In this document: positions 33,111 to 46,200 of the stretch, piece after piece | Position numbering within the stretch: the first letter of the stretch is position 1 | Layout of the letters: the number at the start of each line of letters is the position of its first letter | The notes under the pieces: model-generated | The model's database searches: none | The model's input: only the letters and a program-made list of their open reading frames with translations | Told to the model about the DNA's origin: nothing | Position numbers and translations under genes: made by a program | Assembly: GCA_965153455.1 (NCBI GenBank) | Contig: OZ234503.1 | Coordinates: 6,540,157 to 6,604,156 of the forward strand | Direction: 5' to 3' | DNA: 64,000 nt | Origin: Sphagnum compactum | Lineage: Eukaryota > Bryophyta > Sphagnopsida > Sphagnales

Positions 33111-33494
33111 GAGCATCTCCAACAATGTTCAATATGTGATCTTGCACTGGAAATCGTAGATGAGGTTCATCAGTGAAATCCAGCGAATTCTCGCTAAGAA
33201 CCCTCAAAATCCCCCACAGCTTTCAGAGCCCTGGAGGCGCCCTGGACCGGTCTAATGAACACAGTCAAATCGTATTTATTGACTGCTGCTCCCTGCTGTT
33301 TCCGATTGGGTAAATAGTTTGAATGGTCCAAGTGGGTTGCTATTACGTAGTAGCAGTCTCCCACCTACTTGCAATCCCAATTTCAGTTTTATGGGTGGGG
33401 TTGGAAAAAAAAAAAAGTTAGTAACTAGAAAGTGTCTGTGAGAAACATGTTTGGAGGGTCACATACTGAGAGACCAGCGTTGGTGGAGATGGAC
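33111..33494. mobile_element. Probable decayed MITE with GAGCATCTCC end
   Basis: The left end GAGCATCTCCAACAA and the reverse-complemented right end GTCCATCTCCACCAA form an imperfect terminal inverted repeat 384 bp apart. TAA (33108-33110) and TTA (33495-33497) flank it and could be a worn 3-bp target duplication. The interior is more GC-rich than its surroundings. Elements with GAGCATCTCCAAC ends are common in plants; assignment here is by resemblance. Confidence 0.45.
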
Positions 33495-33499
33495 TTAGG

Positions 33500-35540
33500 G
33501 AAGAAATTTGTACCTATGGTGTAGGAGCAATTGGAATTTGACTAGCTTTTGTGTCTTAGTGCATTAGCAAGTGAACTTTTTGTGATGCAAACACGCAAAG
33601 GTTAAGTTCGTTATGCTATTTAAGGTATACTCTTCTTAGGACCACAATGTCCTTATTTCCTTCTCATGTGCCAACATTTACAATGTGGAACACGGCAAGG
33701 TTAGTCGTAAACTTCCACTTGAGTTGGGTGTACTCTTCTTCTACTACTCTTGGATAAAATTGGACGAAATTGACTCTTAAGATGGGTATGTTCTTCTTAG
33801 AATAATGCATCATCTTTCATAACATGGAAGAAGGTCCCTTACTCTTGGATGATATTAATGTGTTGTACAATCCGCCCACACAACTCTAGTCCACCTTACT
33901 TTTGATGGGTGTGAAATTTCTATGCTCCAAAAAGCATGGAACACCATCATTTATATATATAATTGAATTATTTATGCAGCATACATCTAATTAACCATAT
34001 GTATGCTCATTTTTCATGGTGGAATAAAAAATGTTGTAGTTTTTACCCGACCAATCAATTGGGCCCATTTGTCAAGAGTACAAAATTTGTTGTTGCACCC
34101 CTTCCCCACCACCCATCAAGGACAATGAATGCATTGGGCCACCTATCTTGAAAGTCATGACGTGTGTACCCATGTAACTTGTATGTTACAAAATTGAATA
34201 GGTTACCTTCTCATGAGCAATAACATTTTTTGTCATTCACAATTGAAACATTGCTTTCAATGTGTTTTAAGATTAATTTTTTTAAGTTTTATATAGTATC
34301 CAAATAAATGACATTTTAGAGGAGTTTTAGCACAAATTTGTGAAATTGCTTATTTTGGAAGGTTTACTCAATGACCAATGCCAAAGTCCAAATATCCATA
34401 CATTTAACCATAGTTAAGAATTTAAATTTGGATAGCAAATTATTGAATTTCAATTGTGAATGTTGGTAGGATTTTGTTGTTAGGCCAAAAATGAGCTTGA
34501 ACAAATTTCCTACCAAATATCTAACTTGGGGATTTATTATATTCTCTTTGGTCTAATTATTGAATTGATGTCATTTGCACATTGCATTCACAAGAAATTG
34601 GAATTGATATCAGTCGGTCAAACACCAATTTCAATGCAATATGGCAAATCATGGGCCCAAAACCTTATGTGTTTCTTAATCTTAATCCCAATAAGCATTA
34701 AAACAATAGTTGTGTTTGGACTCCTCAAATGTTTTCCAATAAGTATGCAAGAAATAAATTATTGTAGAATAATAGATTTTGAATATGTTGCACATAATCC
34801 ATTTATCATGTTATAATCATGATTATCATTCATGATTGTAATGGTGGGGTCGATGTGATAAAGACATCATGTTGATAGTAGTGTGATGTGTATGACAAGT
34901 TTCATGATAATGCATAAACTACATGATAATTTATTGTTAATGTTTAGATTAATGTGTCAACTATCAATAACCATTTTCATTTGTAAGAACTCCTTAACTT
35001 TTTATCCTTCACATGGCCCACCTCACAATGAAAAGCATTTCTTCTTGGAATAATGTCCAAAAGGATTATGAAAGTTCAAAAGTGTTATGACTTCAAAGAA
35101 AGGGAAAAGAAATAAAACATTAAAATTTCACCCAAAAAATCTTTTCACATCATGAATGTCGGTTCCATTTTAAAAGATGTGTTGTGTTGGACCTTGAAAG
35201 GTCAATCATTTGAAACCCAATGGACATTTACTTGTAGTTGACCAAATGTTGTGTAAAGCCTTATAAAATATAATACTAAATAATTTGAATAAGCATGTGT
35301 GAAACTACCATGACAAAGTATTCAAAAATGAAAATGTTAAAATCAATGTCAAAAAACACTAGATGCCAATTACCCTTGTTTTGCAACTAATGGACTGAAT
35401 TATCACATTATTACAAACAACAATTTGCAATCAATTTGTATTTTTTTGTAACTCAATACCAAAAAAGTCAACATGACAAATTGTAACAAGGGCTAAGTTG
35501 CATTTTTGGGGCCACTTTACCAACCTAGTGACATTGTGAA
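33500..35540. other. AT-rich intergenic DNA
   Basis: Only short chance open frames are present, for example 34526-34816. No domain, RNA gene or clear repeat seen. Confidence 0.5.
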
Positions 35541-36145
35541 ATTTTATCTAATTTTTTTTAAGGTGACCAAATTTGATTATGGTCACTTGGGTCCTTATTA
35601 GATAGACATAATATTAAAACTAGGCAACAATAGCCAACTAAATATGATATGTATCCTTTGAAGGTGACTATATTTTATTTGTGTGGTCATTCAATTTTGG
35701 GTGGTCAAAGTTCAACTAGGCTTGACAAGGCAAAAATAATTAACTAAATGTGAAATGGGCCATCCAAGGGTGGCCATATTTGATTGTGGCCATTCAAAAA
35801 ACAATTTAAGTGGTTGAGAAGTTGGAGTAGGCTAAACATGATGATAGTAGCCAACTAAATGTGATATGGGTGGTCCAAGGGCAACTAGATTGTGACCATT
35901 CAAACAAAATTGGGTGTCAAAATTGGACTAAGTTAAACAAGGTAACAATAACCAATTAAATATGATATGGCCCATCTAAAGGCAACCATATTAGATCATG
36001 GCCATTCAAATTTATTTTTTTGGGTAGCCATAGTTAGCCCATCTCAAGGTAACTAAATTTTATTTTGACCATTCAAGAAAAAACTTGGGTGGTTGGAATG
36101 GACTAGGATTGGACATGGCAATAATAGCCAATTGGATGCACCATG
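35540..36145. repeat. Diverged tandem repeat, about 105-bp unit
   Basis: A consensus of TAGCCAACTAAATGTGATATG followed by GGCCATCCAAGGGCAACC and a GACCATTCAAA block recurs. The first words fall at 35631, 35737, 35848, 35949 and 36125, with one longer gap. Copies differ by substitutions and small indels, so the array is old. Confidence 0.65.
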
Positions 36146-36149
36146 AACA

Positions 36150-39100
36150 ATCTTGTCCATTCCAACCCTATGTTTGCAACTCATGTTCAAACCAACCTAT
36201 TTTGCAATTACACATGTTAGTCTTATGTGTCACCTTACTTCTAAGTCTGTGTATTTGTATACGCATCTTATAATAGGGGTGAAACTTGATTTCAAGTCAT
36301 AAATACAATTACAAATTGTATATTTGTATTGTATGTTTGGTTGAAAATGTAGATGAAAAGTGAACATATGTCATTCACTATTGATGACATCCATTGATGG
36401 ATGACAACTTAGTTGTTTTTTCGATTATAATAATATATTTTAACAATTGTACAAAGATGACTGTCCAAACATGGCATGCACACATTTTCATATTGGAACC
36501 AACTATTAAATGCATTACCATCCATGGGAGTTAAAATCATGTTCTCCCAATATCTACATTTGATGTGACATATCATATATGAAACGAAAAACTATCACAA
36601 ACAAGTCAAATGAATTGAATGACAATGTACAAAATTTAAAGTTTTCAAATCAAACATTTCTTGATAACTATAAGGAATTCCAAATGGTGTTGATGAAATG
36701 ATCAAGCTTCAATGTCATGAAATTAAAAAGGAATTTAACAAATCACATTGTTTGACAAGTTACAACCAACATCTCCATCATCATTCTCACATTGCCACAC
36801 AAAACTTTTGCAACTACGAATATTTTTTCACACCTACCAATGTCTTGTTGTTATTAAAAAACTGAAAATTTCAACAAAGTTTCAAGCTTAAATACAACAC
36901 CATGTGTGCCTATGCTATCACCATATGTGTTTGCCACAACTCATCAACTTTTAGGCTTTCTACAAAAAACAACCATCCACCAAGGTGTTTTGGGTTTTGT
37001 CCAAAAAAACCCTACTAAACTTGTGATGGCAAAACAAAGGGTTTAGGTCCATTCATGATTAGGGTACCAAAAAGGAATGACCCACTTTTTAAAAGCTCCA
37101 AAATTTAACTTTGGATTTTTTTTACATCATGTAAAATTATTTTTTAATAGTTTGAATAGTTTGGATATGATGTAAGTGTCATTTTGAGCCCTCAAAACTA
37201 ACTATTTAAGGTGTTTCAATTGCACTTTTTAAAAAGCAATTTAAAGGAATGCATAAAATCATGTAATTGATTTGGAACCTTTTATCCAACAAAAGCATGT
37301 TTCCCTCTATGCAAATATGTGTTTGTTGGGTAAACTTAATGAAAACTAAATCATATATGAAAACTTCAAAATCTTGAAGTTTAGAAGGAAATGGTTGCAA
37401 ATGAAAGGATTTTCTTTAAAACCATTTGGCTAGTTGTTTATATTCACTAGCCTTTAAACTTTTAGCTTTAAATATAGTTCGCATGTTTAGGAAATAATTA
37501 TGCCAAAAACATGTTTAGTTGTCCAAAGAAGTTCACTTTGGCATTTTTTACATTTTTTCTTGTAAACCAAAATATTGATGCACAATCATGTACACATGTG
37601 AAAAATCACCATCATCACATGAATTATCTTATCTTGGACTATTCAATTTATCTCACTTAAATTTGTTCCAACATGTGAATGTTACTTGTAAAAGGTAGCC
37701 CTAAAAAAATCACAATTTCTTTTTTTCTTTTTTTGAACCCCAATTGTGAATGGACCCATTCATCAAATTCTTGCAACATGTGTCAAAAAAATTTGAATAA
37801 AAATTCAAAATTATTTCATTTGTAAATGGGGTTGCCTCTATTATTAGTGTCATTCTTCACCAATTGGCAATGCCCACTCAAATATGTGTGTAAAATGCAT
37901 TAAACTAGTTCTATAAAAATTTTTGCATTTGTGTGTGAGTTGCCATGTCTCAACCACCCCTTCATGTTTTAGCTTTGGATTGTAAAATATAGTACACTAT
38001 AAAAATGGTAGTTGTTTATTAACCTAACACATTAGAGATATTTAGAATTGTTGTGGTGTCCTAACCATTAATAGTTTTTCCATGCTAAACATGGTCGGGA
38101 TTTCTATTATAACTAAGGGTGAAAATCCTTTAAGGTGTACCACACAAGACGAAAAGGGCCTAGTCCTTACTGCAATCCTTTTTTACCATATATTTTGATC
38201 CTCATAAAACATAATGAATCAAAAGTTGTCAAAAATTTTAGAAGGACTATATTTTAGATTATTACAATTCTAGATTCCATCATAATCATCCATAAATGTG
38301 CCTTTACATGGTAAAAAAAAACTAGGTAAAAAAGACCAAAAAATGTGACGTTGTGACAAGATTTTTGTACACCTTAAAGAATTTGCACGTTTAAACTATA
38401 TGGTAATTCCCAATTTGAATCATGAATTGAATTATTTTCTTGTTGATCCATGCAAATAACATCATCACCACGTTGCCAAGTGTGTAAGATGCATATTGGC
38501 AATCCCAAACTTTGTAGCATAGGTTCAACTTTATGCCTTGATTGAATTACATCAAGTTTTAGACTTGAGAACCAAACATATAACAAGTGAACCAAAAAGC
38601 ATGGGGTGTTTTCTTATGATAAATTGAATTAAACATTGCTTGTGTATTTCAAATAATCACCACAAGTTGAACAAGAACCATCTAACCATTTGAGCAAGTT
38701 AGAGCCTAGTTCGACAAATGAGCATTGACGTAATGATTCATGTACACATGGTGGAATCGTAGATTCAAATCTAAAGCATATCTGCAACATGTCAATTTAA
38801 TGATTTTGCATGTAGTTGTTACTTAGTTAACATAACCTCAAAATGCCATGATTAGCTTAAGTTATTGCATTTGTTTCAATCATCCTTAACATTAACATGT
38901 GTGTTGTTCCATGTATTATAAAGTTCTAGATCAACTGATAGCTAGAATTTCTTTTTAATTTTTTTAATATATTTTTTATAATTCAAGTGTTATGCTTGCT
39001 TAATGTATAAACAAACAATGATAAATGTTGTTTTAATGATTCATTATGCTTTTCACAATCAACACACATCAAACCCCGCAAGGAGAATCAACATCAATGG

Positions 39101-42100
39101 ATTGATTATTGAATATTTATAGAAAACACGACACTTATGATTTTAATAAAAATGAACCCACAACCATGTTTTACCAAAGATGTTTTTTTGAAAAAATTTA
39201 GGGACCCCTTAAGCAACACCCTTGGGTTCCACACCATTACACACTAGATTTAAGAATCAATTGAGAAATTGATGGAAAAAATGAATTTATTTTTGTGTAA
39301 ACTAAGTTCCATTTAAATGAAAATATTGAACGACATTGCATGCATCTTGAATTTAATTGAATTCATAATTGGATTTAGATTTAATTGAAATGAATTCAAA
39401 TTGAGATCCAATCCAATTCAAATTAAGATTTAATCGAATTGAATACAGATTAAGAATCAATTCAATTCAATTCAAATTAAGATCCAATTGAATTGATTTC
39501 AAATTCAATTGAAAAGAAATGGGATGTGAATTGGTGGAGGAGGTATTGAATTTGCTTGTGAATATGGCACATTGGGAAAAATAAAATTAAAAAAATAAAA
39601 AAAACCAAAAAAGAGTCATTTTTATGCCTCTTTATTTGGGAACGGGCTAAACATTACTAGAATTTGGTAAGATTAAATATTATGTGACCCTATAATCGTC
39701 CTACCTAGACCAACCATGATGAAATATTGTTACTAGAATTTTTATGCTTATAGTGTAGCCATAAGTAGGACTAAATTTAATAGAACAATGATTGAAAAAA
39801 ATCAAAATAATGAACATGTGTTTGGGTTTATGTGCATGACATTGGCCTCCTAGGTTTATCAACTAGCATCGGTTTTTAAAAACATGTCAATTCTCAGTCT
39901 TGCAATGAAATGCAAATTTAGGGTGCATTATTTAACTCCCACAAACAAAGAAGGTGCGAGAGTTTCAAGATGTCAAACTAGCAAAAAACTTGAAGTCAAG
40001 GTAAAATCAATATGTATTAATAATAAAAAAGGTCGTTAATACAAATTGGAACCAAAATGGTGGACAAACAAACCACAAACAACTCACTCACAACACACAA
40101 CACAACCCAAACTTGGGAGGAGTTCACCACTCTTTCCAAATATAGTATCTATTATGTGATTCATGATGGGAACTACATCAAAATGGCAAAAATTCCCAAG
40201 ATTCCAAAATGGGGGTATAAAAAATTCCCAATTTTGCCAAGTTGTAACAAGGTTCATAATTTTGTGGGTTCATAATTATTGCATACAAATTCCAACTCAG
40301 GACCTTTTAGGAAAAACTTGAAAGTTGTAACCCTTGAAAAGAACTTTCCAACACCATATTGCACATTCCATTGGGAGCCTATTTAAAACCTTGTCTTTCA
40401 AATTTTTGTGGTCAAGCCTCAAGTCAATTTGACTCTTGACCATTCTTTTGGCCATAAGTTTTGTTTCAAATTTTAGGTTGTTACCTTCCTACCATCTTCA
40501 TGGATAGTTGGAAATTATACCATTTTGTTTTTGTTTTTATTGTACTTTCATGAATTTGTGTTGGAAGGCAATGTTGCCTTCCACATGGTAGTCCTCAAAG
40601 AAAGTTTTACCCAACAACCTTTATCGAAGTTCTATTTCTTGGGTTGTTAGGTTTACAATCTTACATCATGTTTTTGTTAGTTTGGCATAATGTGTTTAAG
40701 TGTTTAATAGGTATAATTGTAATTGTAATATTTTTTTAACATCTTAAAAAAATAATTATAGTGTTTTAGTTTGTGACATTCCATTAGTAATTTGATAATG
40801 TATATTAATTTATCATATTATTCAAGAACTTGTAATGTTTAGGTTTGTAAAATTATTCACCCTTGTGATCATCTTTCAATTTCTGATGTTCCAATAGTAA
40901 TCGAACTTAAAGTTTTCATAACATATTTGAATTTTTCAAACATTTCAACTTATGATCTTGTGTTTAGGTTTATGATTCTTGTCTATGTAATTATACACAA
41001 CTAAAATTTTCATATTGTTGCAAATTTAATCAATTGTTTAAATTTGTATGCTTTCAATCAAGGGTCCAATTTCAGGTTTAGGGTTTTACTTGAGTTTAAA
41101 GTTAAAATTTAAAATTTTAATTTAAGGATTTAATTTCAAATTAATTTAAAAATCTAAAAATGAATGGTTTTAGTCAAGGTTTTAGGTTTTGCGTTAGGCT
41201 TTTTATTCCAATGTTAATTTTTTGTATAAGGTTTGGTTTTGAATTTCATTTCATTTAGCTGAATTTTTAATTTTATTTTCAAAATTGGGTTTGAATTTCA
41301 ATCTTTAATTTCATAGTGTTGAAAAGATAATTGTTGGTATGGATTTTTGGGTTTCAATTCACAGTTAATAGTTTTAATTAAAATTTTAATTTTTAGATTT
41401 CAATTTTAATTCACAATTTAAGTTTCAATATCAACTCAAATTGTTTATGTTTCAAATTAGGATTTCATTTAAACTTTAAATGTTTAATAATCGGGTTTAG
41501 GTTTCCAATTGAAGGTTTAAATTTCAATTTTAGTTTCAATTAGACTATTAAGTTAGACTTTCAATTTTATTTTTTAAAGAGCTTTTGTTGTTCAATTTTG
41601 AAGTTTTTCACTAAAAGTTTACAATAATATTGGATATAAGCATTTGGTTTTTTAAATATATGCAGATATAGTTATATTATATTCAACATAGTCCATGATA
41701 TTATGTTATACAATCTAAATAATATAGTTAATTACATAATTCCAAATTCTAAATCATTGAGAGTTGGCTTGCAAAAAAAAAAGTTCTTCAATTTACTATA
41801 AGTCATGATTATTTATTCGATGTAATACCATATGTAGTTTAATTTTCAAAGTTTTCATTAACATTTTATGACATCATGTTGCATTTGGAAGGTTATTTAA
41901 ATCTCATTACATTGTGAAAATTTTGAATTTTGAACTTATTAATGTACGATGATAATAATTTTGAACATGTTGACATAATTATATTTCAAATTCATGAGAC
42001 ATCATTCAATATGATAATCACAACAACATTACATTAATAGAATTTAAAGAACTCAACAATGAGGAAAAAATGTTTTGTTGAGTAAGTGAAAAAAATGTAA

Positions 42101-43210
42101 GTATAATGTTTAATTAATTTTTCTTTTGTTAAAAATAGCACAAATACATCATAAATACATCATAAACTAAATTGCATTAATGTTTCTTTGTAAACATTGA
42201 TATTCGATTCTAAATGTAACTCACAAATTAAACTGTGTTTCAAATAGTTTCAATCTAAATGGGAAGATAAATGATAATATGGTAAGAATTTTTCTGGAGG
42301 AAAATGAAATGTTTTGGTAGATTTTAAACAAGGTGTTGTAAGGTAGAAGCACTTAATAACGTTAATGCACCTTAAATTGTTCCCTTTTGGGAATGTGAGA
42401 CTATATAATGAGTGGTTTTAAAATGTTGTAAAAGTCACACAATATGGCCAAGGTTTTGAAAAAAATAGAATCCCCTTGTTTATGATGACTTAATTGTAAT
42501 TTTAATATGATAAACTATCTATTTAAGGTGGTTTAGTATGTGGTTTAAAGATATGTAATTGAACTCATAAAGGTTAATTTTTCATCTTCCCAAAATACTT
42601 TTCAAGTCCCAACACATTTAAAATCTCAATTTGAGCACATGTGGCTTCAAATTTTAGGATCCTTATTTGACCATATTAATTAAGATTTGTCTTTTGAGAA
42701 TATTAAAATCTTTGTTGGATCACATTAATCCTTCATTTGAAGATTTTGGGGTATCACAGGTTCAACATTCAAAAGGGAATATATTCACTATTTATGAATC
42801 CCTTAAGGTTTTAATTTATTTAATTCAAAAATTCATAATTAATTGAAAATAAATCCAAAAATTTAACTTCAACTTGGGTGGGGTTTCAAAATTTCTTTTC
42901 TTTGAGAAAAAATATGTATAAAATAAAAATTGAAATATGATTTACTTCGATTGTTTATTCTAACAACTCTAGGGGCCTTTACTTTAATGCCTAGAAAATC
43001 ATAATTTATTCCACAATCTAATTCAAATGAACTTTTTATTAATTTCACATACTTCATGCAATGGTAAATATTTTTAAATTGAATTTTATTTTAAATCTAC
43101 AATATAATTGTTAAATCATTATTTTATTTTATTTCCAATTCAAAGTACAGAAAATACTTTTTAGGAAACAAAATTCCTAAAAATCATAATTTAATCAAGC
43201 CACCCTTGGA
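36150..43210. other. AT-rich gene desert
   Basis: About 7 kb without a credible gene. Open frames are short and lack domains. Simple-sequence stretches include AATTGAATT-type words at about 39345-39510 and TTTCAATTTTAATT mixed with TTTAGG-like words at about 41040-41600, both degenerate. No retroelement domain was recognised. Confidence 0.5.
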
Positions 43211-43281
43211 AATTATGATACAACAATTTCAACCAAAAACATACAGAGAAATCTACTTAAATAACATTCCATTTCTAGAAC

Positions 43282-46200
43282 ACCCATAACATGCTGGAGC
43301 GTGCGGTTCACAGCCTCAAACACATGCTTGTGGGCCATGGGTGCCTCATCCCACACAATGAGGCGTGCAGCCCGAATCAAGGCCGCTTGTGGATTGTTCA
43401 GGGGAACATAGCAAGCAGAGGAGCCACAAAGGCTTGCTACGGGAATTTTGAAACGTGAGTGAGCTGTGCAGCCACCCTCCAAAAGTAGGGCTGCAATGCC
43501 AGAAGATGCCATCGACAACGCTATGTCACCAGTACAGCGCACCCTGCTGAGTAGGCACCCGTAGAGGAAAGTCTTGCCAGCCCCTCCCAGCCCATCAACA
43601 AAAAAGGTTTTGTCCACCGGCCTGGGGTCATGGACCGCGTCAATGACATTGTCGTAAATGGAATGCTGGTGCTGATTTAGCAAAGGCACATCCCGAGCAA
43701 GCTGCTGAGCTTGCCGCGTCACATTGTACCTGGCCCGCTCCTCAGATACAGCGGCGTCCTCCGGGGCAGCCAGCTGTGCAGGAATAGGCAACTCAAAATC
43801 CTCTAGGGTTTTCCCCCCTTGGGCCTGCAGCAGCTGCTCCACTTCCCGCAAGCCCTAGTCAAAGATGGCCTGGTCCAACTGCCGGTTGGGTGTTACCTGC
43901 GCGACGCAATTGGGGGCGGGGGGGGGTTATAACAGAAGGGCACAATTATTCATGCTTACAACTGGCAAGGAAATCTGGTTTGCAATAGGATCCAGCAACT
44001 CGTTGGGCACGACCTGGAGGAGCTTGGCCTTAGGTTCAGCAGACATAATCTAGTGGGATTTGCAGCACCAATATGTGGTAAGACTCATTAAATGAAATGT
44101 GCGGAATGATGCTGAGGGATTAACTTTCTGGTACATTGAATCCAACAATCGAGAAGTTTCTAGGCAGCAGTTTAAAGAAGACAACAGAGCACAACTTATA
44201 CCATCACAACCCAACGAAAGGGAGGCTTGTAATATACACTTCCTTTGTGGAGGCCTTTTGGCCACTCACCTGGTGTGCTTAGTGTAGGAAATCCTCCGTA
44301 AGGGCTCCCTTATGCCTGTCCCACAACCGCCCAGGATTGGTGACGTTGTTGTAAATCAGCAGGCTGGCAAAAAGCTGCCGCAAGCTTCTGAGCAATTGTA
44401 CGCCAACAGCTTCTGAAAGGCACTGGTCCCATTCAGCATCATCTTGCAGCAAGCCACGTGCAAGGCATGCATCTTTAAAAGTGGGGTGCACAACTGTGGT
44501 AGGCGTGTGGGGCCAATGGGTAGTTCTAAGGTCCTCAAAGCATGTGGCCCCTGCAACGTGGGCAAGCAAAACTCGCAGATAATAACGCTCGCCCTCTGAG
44601 GGTTGCACAAAGTACATGCGCCCCATAGTTCCCAATGTGACATGATTGTTTCAGCCTGCACCCCGCCGCCCCGCCGCCCTTTTCCGGAGGTGCCACGCCT
44701 TTTTGGATTTGTTCCACACAGCGATTTCGGGATAATCAGGGCACAGTGTGGTCAGCGTAGCAGGCAGTGGCGATGCAGGGTCGTTGCTGTTGCGAGCCAA
44801 AGTGGCTACAGCCGCGTATTCAAATTTGGCCTTTTGGTTGAAGTCACACCACTTAGTCAAAGTGGTGGAGTTGTTGCGCATCATGGCTTCCCCAACCGTG
44901 GTCCCCTCAGGAAAGTAAGTGTTCTGCTCATTAGGCAGATGAATAGCCAAGCGGTAAACATTGGGGTGCATGTCGTGCAAGTCAAAGGCAAAAAGCCGAT
45001 GGTAAGCTTCGCTGGCACTAACATACCGCCCATCGAGGTAATTTTGGACTTCATCCTGGGCGGCAAGCACATTGTTCCCATCAGCCCCACCTAGAGCCGC
45101 CTGAGGCGCTGCAGCCGGCAGAGCCCCAGCTTCCGGCTGCACCACTGCCAAAGCACGGTCATGACCCTTATAAACATATTTGTAAAGGTATTTCATAGTC
45201 GTGATGGAGCTGCACACCTCAACATTGATGTGGCACTGGTACCGCATGGTCAAGTAGGGGTTGTACGGGACGACCCAACGGTTGTCAAAGACAAAGCCCG
45301 AGCTACAACGGGGAGGGGGCAGCAGCAAGAAGTTGTCAGTGACCTTGGCGTCCCTTTCTCGCAGGTTTGGCTTCGCCCTTCTTTCACATCATCATGCTTG
45401 AGGTGAAGTTTGGGACGCCTAAGAATCTGGAAGAAATGAGTTTCCAGGGCAGACTCAGACACAGACACTTATGGTCAGGTGCACAGGATAACAACTCACT
45501 TGCCAAATTTTCAACAGCTGCACTAACGTGGGGTGGGTAAAGGTCCTGCCGTTGTCCCGTCACCGGTAGGTTGGGTAGCTGCCGGTGGAGTCCTCAGTTT
45601 GGGGCTGGAAAGTCTTGGGATAACCCTTGCTGCAAGCCCCATTCACCATGCAAGGACATGAGGGATGTAAGGCCCCATAGCGCCCATGCAACATGCGAGA
45701 TGTCACAATGTTGTAAAGCTCGGGGTGGGTGGATTTGTCTGGAAGCTCGGCACACACGATTCGGTCATAATCGCTACTGTCACGCGGCTTGTCCTGGCTG
45801 CGTAGAATGATCAAAATGTGATCGTGCGACAAGCCCCGCTTCTGCCATTCTACCACATGGATGTCTGTCACCGCAGTGCCCAAAACACCATTCTGCAAAA
45901 GGTCTTTGAGGAGGGCATTGAGTTTCATGTTGAACACCCTGGATGTCAAATCAGGGCGGTTGTTGGCTTCCTCCCCAGGCCTCAGCTCATGCAGAATCTC
46001 TGGTCAATTTGGGTTGCACGTCATGGTTATGAATAGGTCAGGTTTCCCAAACTTTCTGACCAAGGCCATGGAATCCTGGTAGAGCTGGTTCATGTGGCGA
46101 GGGCTACCAGCAAAAGTGGCTGGAAGGACCACCATGCGCCCAAAGTTGGTGCTGTTAGCCCCGTCTTGCTGCATGGCATCTACCATTCCTTTATATTGGT

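Noticed and set aside
41040-41600. Decayed telomere-like array (TTTAGG and TTTCAATTT words)
   Set aside because: Words are too irregular for a period to be fixed by eye; recorded only as low-complexity DNA.
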